A DNA stretch of 64,000 bases from Corallococcus soli (GTDB lineage Bacteria; Myxococcota; Myxococcia; Myxococcales; Myxococcaceae), in contig NZ_JAAIYO010000020.1 in the NCBI RefSeq assembly GCF_014930455.1, positions 23,654-87,653 of the forward strand, written 5' to 3'. Below are positions 54,273 to 63,709 of the stretch, one piece after another. The first letter of the stretch is position 1; each line of letters begins with the position of its first letter. The notes under the pieces were generated by a model. That model was given only the letters and a program-made list of their open reading frames with translations, did no database searches and had not been told where the DNA came from. The translations under genes were made by a program, and so were the position numbers.

Positions 54273-55157
54273 ATGAAGCTGGGCACGTGGATGGCGATGC
54301 TGGCGATGACGACGGGCTGCGCGACCGGGTCGCCCGTGGGCGGCTGGGTGGCCTCGGAGTCGGTGCGCTACCACTCCGCCTCGCCGCCGGCCTTCCCCCG
54401 CGCCGCGCTGTCCGCGTCGGTGGCGCCGCGTGAGAGTTCCCGCGCTCCCGCCTCCGCCGAGCGCCCCGCCAGGGCCCGTCCGGACTCGGGGACGAAGGGC
54501 ACCGCGGTGGCGAAGGCCCCCGCGAACAAGGCCCCCGCGAAGGCGCGCCCCGCCGTCACGCCCGTGAAGAAGACCGCCGCGAGCCCGGCCTCCGGCGCTC
54601 CGCGCGAGCAGGTGCTCGCCACGGCGCGCTCGCTGGTGGGGGAGTCCTCCATCCAGGTGAACGGCCGGCGCTACCGGACGGACTGCACGGCGCTGGTGGA
54701 GGCCACGTATGCGCAGGCGGGCGTGACGTTCCGGGGGACGCTGAAGCCCGGGGACAACGGCGTCACCGCGCTCTACCGCTACGCCCGCGCGAACGGCCGC
54801 GTGTACACGGAGGGCCGGCCCGTGCCGGGGGACCTGGTGTTCTTCCGCGAGACGTATGATCAGAACCGCGACGGGCGCCGCAACGACGGCCTCACGCACG
54901 TGGGGCTCGTGGACAAGGTGGACGCGGAGGGCACCGTCACCGTCATCCACCGGGTGAAGCGCGGCGTCGTGCGCTACCGGATGAACCTGGCGCGCCCCCA
55001 CCTGCCCCGCGATCCGAAGACGGGCGAGCTGCTCAACGACATGCTGCGCAACCCCGGCCCCGGCCAGACGCACGTCCTCACCGGCCAGCTCTTCGCCGCG
55101 TTCGGCAGCGTGCTGCCCGTAAGCAAGGCGAAGCCCGTGGCGGTCGCGGCCCGGTAG
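54273..55157 (+). CDS. NlpC/P60-like (CHAP-type) lipoprotein
   Basis: 294 residues. The signal ends at AMTTGC (lipobox), followed by an Ala/Pro/Lys-rich linker (25-110). The C-terminal papain-like domain has DCTALVEATY (catalytic Cys), PVPGDLVFF and HVGLVDKVD (catalytic His). Such domains cleave cell-wall peptides. ATG 54273 has a GGGAGAGG site. A region with GTGGT-TTTTTTG-ACCAC (54205-54220) lies just upstream, between the divergent genes. Confidence 0.85.
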   Translation: MKLGTWMAMLAMTTGCATGSPVGGWVASESVRYHSASPPAFPRAALSASVAPRESSRAPASAERPARARPDSGTKGTAVAKAPANKAPAKARPAVTPVKKTAASPASGAPREQVLATARSLVGESSIQVNGRRYRTDCTALVEATYAQAGVTFRGTLKPGDNGVTALYRYARANGRVYTEGRPVPGDLVFFRETYDQNRDGRRNDGLTHVGLVDKVDAEGTVTVIHRVKRGVVRYRMNLARPHLPRDPKTGELLNDMLRNPGPGQTHVLTGQLFAAFGSVLPVSKAKPVAVAAR

Positions 55158-55212
55158 CGCGCCCTCCCCTGTTCCAGGCTGGACGGGGCGGAGGCCGCGC
55201 TGAACGAAGAAA

Positions 55213-55371
55213 GCCCGTCGGTCACGACCGGGGCGCTTCCGGAACCAGCCGGAGCGCCGCCAGGGAGACCGACGGGCTGCACTGCCTGCTTCAAGGAGTC
55301 CGACGGCCTGTCGGTCGCGACCCGAGCACTTCCGGAACCAGCCGGAGCACCCCGGGAGAGACCGACGGGCC
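55213..55371 (-). repeat. Two tandem copies of a hairpin-forming unit between convergent genes
   Basis: Copy 1 (55213-55277) is closed by GCCCGTCGGTC / GACCGACGGGC, an 11-bp perfect inverted repeat. Copy 2 (55305-55371) is closed by GGCCTGTCGGTC / GACCGACGGGCC with one mismatch. Both share the inner TTCCGGAACCAGCCGGAGC segment and a following TGCACTGCC. The repeat step is about 93 bases. On the minus strand the last stem is followed by TTTCTT, so the unit could end the glycosyltransferase transcript. The duplication itself is unexplained. Confidence 0.75.
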
Positions 55372-55400
55372 TGCACTGCCTCTTCAAAAAAGTCCGACGG

Positions 55401-56591
55401 CTACGTGGTGGTCGTCACCCGGGCGGTGCGGTCCCACGCAGCGCGCTGCGAGTTGCGCAGGAAGCGCCAGAAGCCCACGGCGATCGCCATGTTCATGGTC
55501 ACGAAGTAGTAGGCCACGGACGCCGCTTTCTTCGCGGCGCCGCTCTTGAACACACCCGACTTGCCCAGGAACGCCAGCGCGTAGAACAGCGCCTGGCCCA
55601 GCAGCGTCACCTGGTAGAAGGTGCTGTCGAGCAGGAACAGGTTCGCCAGCAGCGCGGCCACCATCAGCGCGGGCGCGCACCAGCGCAGCAGCTTGTGCGA
55701 CCAGAAGGCGAACGCGGGGAAGCCCGCGGTGGGCAGCAGCAGTCCGGGCACGAGCTTCAGGCTCTGGAAGTTGCCCGCCGCGATGCGAGCACGCCGGCCG
55801 AACTCCTTGCCGTAATCCTCCGTCGTCTCCTCGTGGGCGACCGCGAGCTCCTCGTAGTTGACCTTGTAGCCCGCCTCCATGATGCGCAGCGGGATCACGA
55901 AGTCATCCACGATGGTGGACGCGGGCAGCTGCGTGAAGAGCGAGCGGCGGATGGCGTACAGGCCGCCGTTGGCGCCCACCACCGCGCCGCGCTTTCCCTC
56001 GTACATCTTGATGAGGGACTCGTAGCTCCAGTAGGCGCTCTCCTCGTAGTCCTGCTTCGTGGGGTTGTAGAGGCGCAGCTTGCCGCAGACCGCGCCGACC
56101 TCCGGATCCTCGAAGTGGCGCACCAGCTTCCGCACCGCGTCCGGTTCAATCATCGTGTTCGCATCCGACAGGAGCACGATGTCGCCGTGGGCGGAGGGGA
56201 TGCAGCGGTTGAGCACCGTCGTCTTGCCGGCGCGGGGCGCGGGCGACAGCCGCACGCGAGGATCCGTGCACTTCTGCACGAGCCCGTCCGTCCCGTCCGA
56301 CGAACCATCCGAACCGATGACCACCTCGAAGCGGTCCGCCGGGTAGTCCAGCGCCAGGCTGTTCTGGAGCTTCTGCTCGATGCAGTCCGCCTCGTTGTAG
56401 GCGGCCACCACCAGGCTCACCGACGGCAACGGCTGCGCGGGAGCGCTCGCCCGAGCGGCTTCTCCCGAGCGCATCCGCCGCGCGTTCTGGAAGACCTGCG
56501 CCATGCCCTCCAGGGCGAACAGGCTCAGGGGATAGAGAAAATACGTGTGCACGAGTGCCAGCGCCGCGCACCAGAAGAAGACCTCCGCCAT
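55401..56591 (-). CDS. Family 2 glycosyltransferase with membrane helices
   Basis: 396 residues. An N-terminal membrane helix precedes a GT-A domain with VVAAYNEADCIEQ, GSDGSSDGT, LLSDANTMIEPD and the acceptor-side VDDFVIPLRI. Three or four C-terminal helices follow (LLRWCAPALMVAALLANLFLL and others). It lacks a clear QxxRW, having RRARIAAGNFQSL instead. It probably builds a cell-surface glycan. ATG 56591 has a GGAGGG site. Confidence 0.87.
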   Translation of the reverse strand: MAEVFFWCAALALVHTYFLYPLSLFALEGMAQVFQNARRMRSGEAARASAPAQPLPSVSLVVAAYNEADCIEQKLQNSLALDYPADRFEVVIGSDGSSDGTDGLVQKCTDPRVRLSPAPRAGKTTVLNRCIPSAHGDIVLLSDANTMIEPDAVRKLVRHFEDPEVGAVCGKLRLYNPTKQDYEESAYWSYESLIKMYEGKRGAVVGANGGLYAIRRSLFTQLPASTIVDDFVIPLRIMEAGYKVNYEELAVAHEETTEDYGKEFGRRARIAAGNFQSLKLVPGLLLPTAGFPAFAFWSHKLLRWCAPALMVAALLANLFLLDSTFYQVTLLGQALFYALAFLGKSGVFKSGAAKKAASVAYYFVTMNMAIAVGFWRFLRNSQRAAWDRTARVTTTT

Positions 56592-56746
56592 CGACCAACC
56601 CTCCGAACCCGAGTCCTCGCTGCACGGGGGACTCAGCAAGAGCCATGCCTTGGCGTTCAGGGGGTGTCTGGGGCGGAGGTGCCTGCCCTCCCCTGGGTAG
56701 GACTGGAGTTTCTCCAGGGTGGCCGGGAAGTGATCCGGTCAACGCT

Positions 56747-58999
56747 TCAGGGCACGGGCTCCGACGTGGGCTCGGAGGCGTCGGCGGCGGGGAGCTGCGC
56801 GAGCATGCGGCGGGCCAGCTCATGCTTGCCGTTGAAGGCCACCGCCTCATCCAGCAGCGTCCGGGCGGTCTCGGTGTCCTCCAGGCGGAGGGCCAGCCGC
56901 GCGCCCAGGACGTAGGCCCTCATCAGGGTGCGGTCCTGTGAGCGCAGCGCCTCCAGCTCCTGGGAAACGCTCCGCACCGTGACCGAGGGCGACCCCGAGC
57001 TGAGGGCGAACTCGGCGTGGGCGAGCAGGCTCCAGGCGGGGGAGGGCTCCGCCTGACGCAGCCGCTGGGCCAGGGCCAGGGCATCGGGAGCGCCCGTCAC
57101 GGCGGCGTAGAGGGCCTGTGCCTTCAGGCGCGCGGCCACGGTCGCGGCGGGCTCTACTTCCGGGGCGGTGCGCACGGAGCCCATCCGCGCGTCGAGTCGC
57201 TCGCGGCGCGCATTGATGTCACCCCGCAGCGGCTCCTGTTCGCGTGCGAGCGCCTCCATCTGGGCGCGCAGCGCGTTCGCGCGGTTCACCCAGTCCGCCG
57301 GGGTCCGGGCGGCGGTGATCTCATCCAGTTGCTTCTTGAGCCGATCCGACTGGCGTCGCAGCCGGTCGAACTCCGCGTTGAGGTCGGCCAGTTGCAGGGT
57401 GAGCGCCACTGCCAGCTCGGCCTGGACCTCCGCGTACTTCGGGTGGGTCTGGACCAGGGACTCCAGGCTCTGGATGGCCTGCTCGCGTGAGGCCGCGTCA
57501 TCGCGGCGCAGGAGCGCCACGGCACGCTCCTTCTCCTCCACGGCCGCGGCCGGCATGGCGGAGTGGCGGTCGCGGAAGGCGGGATACGCCAGGTACCCGG
57601 CGAGCCCGAGGCCCGCGAGCACCACGAGCACGAGGAGCGCGCGCACCAGCGTGGACGACGAGCCCTCTCCAGGCCCGTATTCGGTCACCATGGGGTCGGA
57701 ACGCGAGGCCCCGAGCAGCTCCGGGGGCAGCTCCACCGCAGGCTTGCGCGAAGGAAGGGGCCGCTCCAGTCCGCCCCCCAGCAACGACTCACCGGACGCG
57801 GCGGGGCGCGACGGAAGCGTGTGCGCGAACGGTGCGGCATCGTCGTCGGGCAGCGAGACGGTCGACGTCGGCGCGGAGGTCGCCCACGGCGCGCTGCCGT
57901 GGCCCTCCGGAGCGAGCGTGGACCGGGAGCCCGGGGCACCCGACCAGGAGGGACCCACCGCCTCACCCGAGGGCGAGATGTCACCAAAGGGCCGAAGCGG
58001 AGCGCGGGGAGCGGACGGCTCCGGAGGACCGGACACCGCGCCAAACGCACGGGTGGATCCGACCGGCTCGGCCGACGGAACCCCCGAGGGTCCCGGGACC
58101 GCACCGAAAGCCCGAGTGGATCCGCCCGGCCCGGCACCACCCGCCGATGAACCCGTGGGACCTGGAGCCGCGCCAAACGCACGGGTGGATCCACTGGCTG
58201 CGTCGAACGCGCCGGATGACGAAGGACCCGGGACCGCGCCGAACGCCCGCGTCGAGCCCACCGGCTCCGCAGGAGGGCCCTGGACCGCGCCAAACGCCCG
58301 CGTCGAGCCCACCGGCTCCGCAGGAGGGCCCTGGACCGCGCCAAACGCCCGCGTCGAGCCCACCGACTCCGCCGGAGGAGCCGCTGAAGGACCCGGGACC
58401 GCGCCGAACGCCCGCGTCGAGCCCACCGGCTCCGACAGGCTGCCCCCACCAGCGGGAGCCGCGGACACGGCACCGAACGCCTGCGTCTTGTTTCCGGGCC
58501 CCGCGAGCCCCTGTCCCGAAACGGGCGCCTGTGAAGGCCCTGCCCCACCGGCCACCGGCCCCACGGCACCGAACGCCTGCGTGTGGCCCATCGGCTGGGG
58601 AGGACGCACGCCGGACGCGGTGGTGCTCGCCGGAGGCCGGGCCGCACCCGAGACGGGCGCGATGGTGGGCGGAGGCGGAATGACGCCGGACGAGGACAGC
58701 GGCCCGGAGGGCGGCGTCGGCTGCGGGACGAAGGACCCGGTCGACGTCGTCTGCCCCGCGAACAACTGCGTGGACTTCAGACCGGACGCATCACCGCCGA
58801 AGATCTGGGTGGAGGACTGGGCCCCCGAGCGGTCCACCCCAGCGGCGGGCGGAGGCTTCGGCGGGGGCGCAGCGGCGCCCTGGGGCGAAGCCATGAAGAC
58901 GTGACCACACCGCGTGCACTGCACCGACGCGCCGCCGGGCGGCAGGAGTCGGGCATCCAGCACGTACTGCATCGAGCATTGCGGGCAGGAGATCTGCAC
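56747..58999 (-). CDS. Zinc-ribbon (MJ0042-type) protein with repeated FG-motif region and membrane helix
   Basis: 750 residues. The N-terminal zinc ribbon has Cys5, Cys8, Cys28 and Cys31 (CPQC, CTRC). Residues 60-350 are low-complexity, with at least a dozen copies of a (S/T)-T-(R/Q)-(A/L/I)-F-G motif, most often GSTRAFGAV. One transmembrane helix (about 470-492) and a helical/TPR-like end (about 500-740) follow. The topology suggests a cytoplasmic sensor or scaffold with a periplasmic helical part. The Thr-containing motifs could be phosphorylation sites. There is no operon partner. Confidence 0.8.
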   Translation of the reverse strand: MQISCPQCSMQYVLDARLLPPGGASVQCTRCGHVFMASPQGAAAPPPKPPPAAGVDRSGAQSSTQIFGGDASGLKSTQLFAGQTTSTGSFVPQPTPPSGPLSSSGVIPPPPTIAPVSGAARPPASTTASGVRPPQPMGHTQAFGAVGPVAGGAGPSQAPVSGQGLAGPGNKTQAFGAVSAAPAGGGSLSEPVGSTRAFGAVPGPSAAPPAESVGSTRAFGAVQGPPAEPVGSTRAFGAVQGPPAEPVGSTRAFGAVPGPSSSGAFDAASGSTRAFGAAPGPTGSSAGGAGPGGSTRAFGAVPGPSGVPSAEPVGSTRAFGAVSGPPEPSAPRAPLRPFGDISPSGEAVGPSWSGAPGSRSTLAPEGHGSAPWATSAPTSTVSLPDDDAAPFAHTLPSRPAASGESLLGGGLERPLPSRKPAVELPPELLGASRSDPMVTEYGPGEGSSSTLVRALLVLVVLAGLGLAGYLAYPAFRDRHSAMPAAAVEEKERAVALLRRDDAASREQAIQSLESLVQTHPKYAEVQAELAVALTLQLADLNAEFDRLRRQSDRLKKQLDEITAARTPADWVNRANALRAQMEALAREQEPLRGDINARRERLDARMGSVRTAPEVEPAATVAARLKAQALYAAVTGAPDALALAQRLRQAEPSPAWSLLAHAEFALSSGSPSVTVRSVSQELEALRSQDRTLMRAYVLGARLALRLEDTETARTLLDEAVAFNGKHELARRMLAQLPAADASEPTSEPVP

Positions 59000-59008
59000 C
59001 GGCCGTGC

Positions 59009-59395
59009 TTACCACACGCCCCCACTGGCCGCCGCCGACTCCAACACCGCGGCTGCCCGGAGGGTCTGCAACTTGGCAGCGCCGACACCGGGCACGGCGT
59101 CCACGTCATCCCAGCTCGTGAACCGGCCCTGCGCCTCGCGCGCCGTCACCAGCCGCCGGGCCAGGTCCCGCCCCACCCCGGGCAGCAGGGCCAGGTCCGC
59201 TTCGGACGCGGAGTTCAGGTCCAGCTTGAGCCCCAGCGCGAGCGCCCGGGCCCCCGTGGGCACGGTCCCCGGGCCGCAGGTGGCGAGGCCCGCCGCGTCC
59301 ATCCGCACGGCCTCCGGCGGACAGTCGAGCGAGGGCCTCTCATCCGGCCAGCGCGCCCGGGCGACGACGCCCAGGGCGAGCAGCCCCAGCGACAC
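59009..59395 (-). CDS. ComEA-like helix-hairpin-helix DNA-binding protein
   Basis: About 128 residues if started at GTG 59395. The start is uncertain because the frame runs back into lysC, and a CTG at about 59434 is also possible. A short hydrophobic segment (SLGLLALGVVA) anchors it. The C-terminal HhH domain reads DLNSASEADLALLPGVGRDLA and VDAVPGVGAAKLQ. ComEA proteins bind DNA during uptake. It lies 32 bases downstream of lysC. Confidence 0.8.
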   Translation of the reverse strand: MSLGLLALGVVARARWPDERPSLDCPPEAVRMDAAGLATCGPGTVPTGARALALGLKLDLNSASEADLALLPGVGRDLARRLVTAREAQGRFTSWDDVDAVPGVGAAKLQTLRAAAVLESAAASGGVW

Positions 59396-59427
59396 CGCCG
59401 CGAGCGCGGACGTGCGCCCCGGCCGCC

Positions 59428-60714
59428 TCAGGCCTTCTGCCCGTGGAGTGCGTCGTTCTCGGACACGGTGGGGTGGTCCTTCACGGGGGGCGGCGCATCC
59501 AGCCCGAAGGCCGTGTGCAGCGCGCGCACGGCGAGCTCCGTGTACTTCGTGTGGATGACACACGACGTCTTGATCTCCGACGTGGAGATGAGCTGGATGT
59601 TGATGCCCTCCTGGGAGAGCGTCTGGAACATCCGGGCCGCGACGCCCGAGTGGTTGCGCATGCCCACGCCGACGATGGACACCTTGGCGATGGTGTCGTC
59701 CACCTCCACGCCGGTGGCGCCCACCTCCTGGGCCGCGAGCTTCACCACGTCATGTGCCTTGGCGAAGTCCGCCTTGGCCACGGTGAAGGTGACGTCGGTG
59801 CGGCCATCGCGCGACAGGTTCTGCACGATGAGGTCCACCACGATGTGCTTCGCGTCGAGCGCCCCGAAGAGCTTCGCCGCGGCGCCCGGCTGATCCGGCA
59901 CGCCCACCACGGTGATCTTCGCCTCGTTCCTGTCGTAGGCGACACCTCGAACCAGCACGTCCTCCATGGATGCGTCCTCCTCGCAGACGAGCGTGCCGGG
60001 ATCCTCGGTGAAGGAAGACTTCACCCAGAGGGGCACCTTGTACTTCATGGCGAATTCGACCGAGCGGATCTGCAACACCTTGGCGCCCAGGCTCGCCAGC
60101 TCCAGCATCTCCTCGTACGTGATGCGGTCCAGCTTGCGAGCGGCCGGACACACGTTGGGGTCGGTGGTGTAGACCCCATCCACGTCCGTGTAGATCTCAC
60201 ACGCGTCCGCGTTGAGCGCCGCGGCCAGCGCGACGCCCGTGGTGTCGGAGCCGCCGCGCCCCAGCGTCGTGACGCTGCCCGTCTCGTCCACGCCCTGGAA
60301 GCCGGCGACGACGACGATCTGCTTCTTCGCCAGCGCGGCGCGGATGGGCTGCGCATCGATGCTCTTGATGCGCGCCTTGGAGAAGGTGCTGTCGGTGACG
60401 ATGCGCACCTGGTGGCCGAGGAAGCTCACGGCCTCCCCGCCCTGCGCCTGGATGGCCAGCGCCACGAGGCCGATGGAGACCTGCTCCCCGGTGGCGACGA
60501 TGACGTCCTGTTCGCGCTCGTTCGGCCGGTCGGTGATCTGGGCGACGAGTTTGAGCAGGCGGTTCGTCTCACCGGACATGGCGGAGACGACGACGACGAC
60601 GTCATGGCCGGCCTTCTGGGCGGCGAGGCAGCGTCGGGCCACGTTCTTCATGCGCTCGGTGTCACCCACCGAGGTGCCGCCGTACTTCTGGACGATAAGG
60701 GCCAAGGGGCTCAC
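59428..60714 (-). CDS. lysC: Aspartokinase
   Basis: 428 residues. Catalytic domain: [31 protein letters not shown] and [12 protein letters not shown]. Two C-terminal ACT domains (about 265-410: [37 protein letters not shown]) give feedback control by lysine and threonine. It phosphorylates aspartate, the first step to Lys, Thr and Met. It starts with GTG 60714 after a GGGAGG site and is divergent from hutH. Confidence 0.96.
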   Translation of the reverse strand: MSPLALIVQKYGGTSVGDTERMKNVARRCLAAQKAGHDVVVVVSAMSGETNRLLKLVAQITDRPNEREQDVIVATGEQVSIGLVALAIQAQGGEAVSFLGHQVRIVTDSTFSKARIKSIDAQPIRAALAKKQIVVVAGFQGVDETGSVTTLGRGGSDTTGVALAAALNADACEIYTDVDGVYTTDPNVCPAARKLDRITYEEMLELASLGAKVLQIRSVEFAMKYKVPLWVKSSFTEDPGTLVCEEDASMEDVLVRGVAYDRNEAKITVVGVPDQPGAAAKLFGALDAKHIVVDLIVQNLSRDGRTDVTFTVAKADFAKAHDVVKLAAQEVGATGVEVDDTIAKVSIVGVGMRNHSGVAARMFQTLSQEGINIQLISTSEIKTSCVIHTKYTELAVRALHTAFGLDAPPPVKDHPTVSENDALHGQKA

Positions 60715-60848
60715 GACCTCCCTGCACGGACGGGCGCAGGCTATATGGGCCCCAGGCCCCGGGTGTAAAGGGCCACTGCCACCCCGCCGGGATTCCGCTA
60801 GCGTCCCGGCGAAACCGACTTCAAGCCGCCAATCCGGAGCACCCCGAC

Positions 60849-62375
60849 ATGTCCCGCCCCCGCCTCCTCATCGATGGTGACACCCTGAAGCTGGAGGAGA
60901 TCCTCCAGGTCTCCCGCCACGAAGTCACCGTCGAGCTGGCCCCCGACGCCGCCAGGCGGGTGCAGGCCTCGCGTTCCCTGGTGGACCGGGTGGCCGCGGG
61001 GGACACGCCGTCCTACGGCATCAACACGGGCTTCGGCACGCTGGCGGAGGTGCGCATCGACCGGAAGGACCTGCGCGACCTGCAGCGCAACCTCATCCTG
61101 TCGCACGCGTGCGGCGTGGGTCATCCGCTGCCCCTGCCGGAAGCGCGCGTGCTGCTGCTGCTGCGGTGCAACGTGCTGGCGAAGGGCTTCTCCGGCATCC
61201 GGATGGAGACGCTGGGGCTGGCCATCGACATGCTGAACCGGGACGTGGTGCCGGTGGTGCCCGAGCGAGGCAGCGTGGGCGCGTCCGGAGACCTGGCCCC
61301 GCTGGCGCATCTGGCGCTGGTGTTGATTGGCGAGGGCGAGGCGTTCTTCGAGGGCGTGCGGATGCCGTCGAAGCAGGCGCTGGAGAAGGCGGGCCTGAAG
61401 CCGGTGGTGTTGGAGGCGAAGGAAGGCCTGACGCTGATCAACGGCACGCAGGCGATGTGCGCGGTGGGGACGCTGTTGCAGTTGCGGGCGGAGATGCTCG
61501 CGGACGTGGCGGACATCGCGGGAGCGATGACGGTGGAGGGCCTGCTGGGAAGCCACAAGCCGTTCCTGCCGGAGATTCACGCGGTGCGTCCGCACGCGGG
61601 CCAGAAGGCAGTGGCGGACCACCTGCGCCGGATTCTCAAGGGCAGCGAGCTGGTGGAGACGCACGTCAACTGCAGCAAGGTGCAGGACCCCTACAGCCTC
61701 CGGTGCATCCCGCAGGTGCACGGCTCGGCGCGCGAGGGCATCGCCTTCGCACGCAGGATCCTGGAGGTGGAGGTGAACAGCGGGACGGACAACCCGCTGG
61801 TGTTCGCGGACACGGAGCACATCATCTCCGGAGGCAACTTCCACGGGCAGCCCATCTCCCTGGCGATGGACGTGGTGGCCATGGCGCTCACGCAGCTCTC
61901 CAGCATCAGCGAGCGGCGCGTGGAGCAGATGGTGAACCCGTCCCTGTCCGGCCTGCCGGCGTTCCTGGCGAAGAACTCCGGGTTGAACTCAGGGTTCATG
62001 ATCGCCCAGGTGACCGCGGCGGCCCTGGTGGCCGAGTCGCGCATCCTGAGCCACCCGGCGTCCGTGGATTCGATTCCGTCCTCCGCGGGCCGTGAAGACC
62101 ATGTGTCCATGGGGATGACGGCGGCGCTCAAGGGTCGCCAGGTATCGGAGTTCGCGCGGTCGTGTCTGGCGATTGAGGTGCTGGTCGCAGCGCAAGCGCT
62201 GGACTTCCGTCAGCCGGTGAAGCCCGGCAAGGGCGTGCTGGCGGCGTATGAATTGGTGCGCAGCAAGGTTCCGCACATGGACCGGGACCGCGAACTGCAT
62301 CACGACATCACGGCGGTCACGGCGCTAGTGGAGTCAGGGGCACTGCGTGAGGCCGTTCGATTTGCGACATCCTAG
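60849..62375 (+). CDS. hutH: Histidine ammonia-lyase
   Basis: 508 residues, the normal length. The MIO prosthetic group forms from Ala145-Ser146-Gly147 in [17 protein letters not shown]. Also typical are [20 protein letters not shown] and the end VESGALREA. It converts histidine to urocanate. No hutU, hutI or hutG is nearby. A/T-rich DNA begins right after its stop, so its 3' side marks the edge of an acquired segment. Confidence 0.96.
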   Translation: MSRPRLLIDGDTLKLEEILQVSRHEVTVELAPDAARRVQASRSLVDRVAAGDTPSYGINTGFGTLAEVRIDRKDLRDLQRNLILSHACGVGHPLPLPEARVLLLLRCNVLAKGFSGIRMETLGLAIDMLNRDVVPVVPERGSVGASGDLAPLAHLALVLIGEGEAFFEGVRMPSKQALEKAGLKPVVLEAKEGLTLINGTQAMCAVGTLLQLRAEMLADVADIAGAMTVEGLLGSHKPFLPEIHAVRPHAGQKAVADHLRRILKGSELVETHVNCSKVQDPYSLRCIPQVHGSAREGIAFARRILEVEVNSGTDNPLVFADTEHIISGGNFHGQPISLAMDVVAMALTQLSSISERRVEQMVNPSLSGLPAFLAKNSGLNSGFMIAQVTAAALVAESRILSHPASVDSIPSSAGREDHVSMGMTAALKGRQVSEFARSCLAIEVLVAAQALDFRQPVKPGKGVLAAYELVRSKVPHMDRDRELHHDITAVTALVESGALREAVRFATS

Positions 62376-62450
62376 CCACGACAACGAAGCGAAGAACAAG
62401 CCCCCAAAAAAACCTTGCATTCCACAAGCAGCTCCAAGCAGCCCCTAAAT

Positions 62451-62867
62451 ATGAGCGAAAGAGCAGGCCTAAACAAGCGTTTCTCTCACCACTTTATACT
62501 CGACGAATCAAAACTCCGCAAAATTGTCGACACTATCCGAACAAGCGCACAAAAAACCAGCATCCAAACAAAACTTACATTTCACATCAGCACCGAAGAC
62601 AAGGCGTTTTTCTCAACAATCGACATCAACAGACTGCTGGACTACGAAAACCCCAAAGGGAAGGAAATAAACACTCTACACATAGAGCTTCGCTCAGAAA
62701 CAGACGACGAGAACACGAAAATACTCGCACATTTCGTACTCTCCAAGGACAGGGAAGAGAAAATACAGATATCAATAACAGGACCCGACCGAGACTGGTG
62801 CTTCATTCTAGGCGAAGAACTTGAAACACAAGCAAAACGAACACACACCCACAAAGACAGACCCTGA
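62451..62867 (+). CDS. Soluble N-terminal part of a split membrane-protein gene, function unknown
   Basis: 138 residues to the TGA at 62865-62867. ATG 62451 is a choice within an open frame from 62415. It has a helix (DESKLRKIVDTIRTSA), beta strands (KLTFHIST, NTLHIELRSE, KILAHFVLS, KIQISITGPD) and RDWCFILGEELETQ. The base use is A/T-rich, unlike the flanking core genes. The frame continues past the TGA into the membrane segment without shift, so the two parts probably once made, or still make by readthrough, one 280-residue protein. Confidence 0.6.
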   Translation: MSERAGLNKRFSHHFILDESKLRKIVDTIRTSAQKTSIQTKLTFHISTEDKAFFSTIDINRLLDYENPKGKEINTLHIELRSETDDENTKILAHFVLSKDREEKIQISITGPDRDWCFILGEELETQAKRTHTHKDRP

Positions 62868-62879
62868 CTTCAGTCAGGG
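62862..62879 (+). other. Perfect hairpin enclosing the in-frame UGA
   Basis: CCCTGAC (62862-62868) pairs with GTCAGGG (62873-62879) around a TTCA loop. The UGA at 62865-62867 is inside the 5' arm. No T-run follows, so it is not an intrinsic terminator. Confidence 0.7.
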
Positions 62880-62888
62880 CTGGCGGAC

Positions 62889-63296
62889 TTGCTCTTTGGG
62901 GTAGCCATAGCCGCCCTGGCAACGCTAGCACTAGCGATCTTCACGCCAAAACAAACACACGACAACGTTTCCGACACAGCTAAAATACTAGCCTCGACTC
63001 TTGACCAGAAAATCAACTGGCTCGTCGAACAGCAGGCCAAGAAACCCAGCCTGACTTTCAACTCCATATTAATCGCAACGATCTTTCCACTGATGATCAT
63101 ATTTCAAGCGAAGCCCATTGCGGCACTATCTCGGCTTTTTCAACGATCAACATTCTACTGGGGAGACGCAAAAAATCGCCATGATGCGCATATAGAACTA
63201 GTGAAGAACGTCAAATGGGTTGTGATTGCTGGATTTGCCATATCCGTAATCGCAGGCCTCTTCACAACTGCCATCCAGCTAAAGCTTTTCTCTTAA
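62889..63296 (+). CDS. Membrane C-terminal part of the split gene
   Basis: 135 residues if started at TTG 62889, which is in the same frame as the upstream ORF and 22 bases beyond its stop. Three hydrophobic segments: LLFGVAIAALATLALAIF, SILIATIFPLMIIFQA and WVVIAGFAISVIAGLFTTAI. The loop between the first two is about 35 residues and polar. It has no convincing ribosome site of its own (an AGGG lies about 10 bases upstream), which favours readthrough or decay over an independent gene. Confidence 0.5.
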   Translation: MLFGVAIAALATLALAIFTPKQTHDNVSDTAKILASTLDQKINWLVEQQAKKPSLTFNSILIATIFPLMIIFQAKPIAALSRLFQRSTFYWGDAKNRHDAHIELVKNVKWVVIAGFAISVIAGLFTTAIQLKLFS

Positions 63297-63400
63297 CGCA
63301 GATATAATTCAAAAGGTCGAGACAACCCCCTACAGCCCGGAGGCTTCTCGCAGCTACTCAGCGATGGGCAATATTCTTGCTCGGCAGCATGCGTGACGAC

Positions 63401-63544
63401 CGTAACCGTCCGGCGAACGATGTGCCGGATCGATTGAGGGCGGACGAAGGGCGTGCTTGGCGAGCGGTGCGACGTAACCGTCCGGCCAACGACGTGGCGG
63501 ATCGCTTGAGGGCGGACGGGATGCGTGCTTGGCGAGCGGTGCGA
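63401..63544. repeat. Two direct tandem copies of a 72-base unit
   Basis: Copy 1 is 63401-63472 and copy 2 is 63473-63544. Each begins CGTAACCGTCCGG and ends GCTTGGCGAGCGGTGCGA, with a few substitutions. The length is a multiple of 3 and of 24, so either strand can read it as a 24-residue repeat. It ends five bases before the IS66 remnant stop. Confidence 0.85.
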
Positions 63545-63548
63545 CGGA

Positions 63549-63692
63549 TTAAGACGCGAGGCGTTGGGATGCGTCGGCTGCGCGCAGACGCTTCCATTCG
63601 TGCGGCAGCAGTTCGCCAATGCGGGCGTTCGGGTGCGTCTGGACGCGCAGCAGCACGTCGGCGAGGTAGTCCTCGGGATTGTAACGGCCCGG
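63549..63692 (-). pseudogene. Truncated C-terminal end of an IS66-type transposase (TnpC)
   Basis: The minus-strand frame ending at TAA 63549-63551 reads NPEDYLADVLLRVQTHP, then ARIGELLPHEW and KRLRAAD. This is the conserved tail of IS66 TnpC. Upstream of about 63692 the similarity stops at the 24-base repeats, so only some 45 residues survive. No other IS66 gene is present. Confidence 0.75.
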
Positions 63693-63709
63693 GGTAATGG
63701 ATCGCAGTC

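Noticed and set aside
55213..55371. CRISPR array
   Set aside because: Only two units, each itself a long imperfect palindrome, with no equal-length spacers and no cas genes.
59009..59563. Longer ComEA-like protein starting at GTG 59563
   Set aside because: That start lies deep inside lysC on the same strand in another frame, and the extra residues are Arg/His/Pro-rich shadow sequence without family support.
62862..62900. Selenocysteine insertion at the in-frame UGA
   Set aside because: A bacterial SECIS hairpin lies wholly downstream of the UGA. Here the UGA is inside the stem and no suitable downstream loop is seen. The encoded segment has no redox motif.
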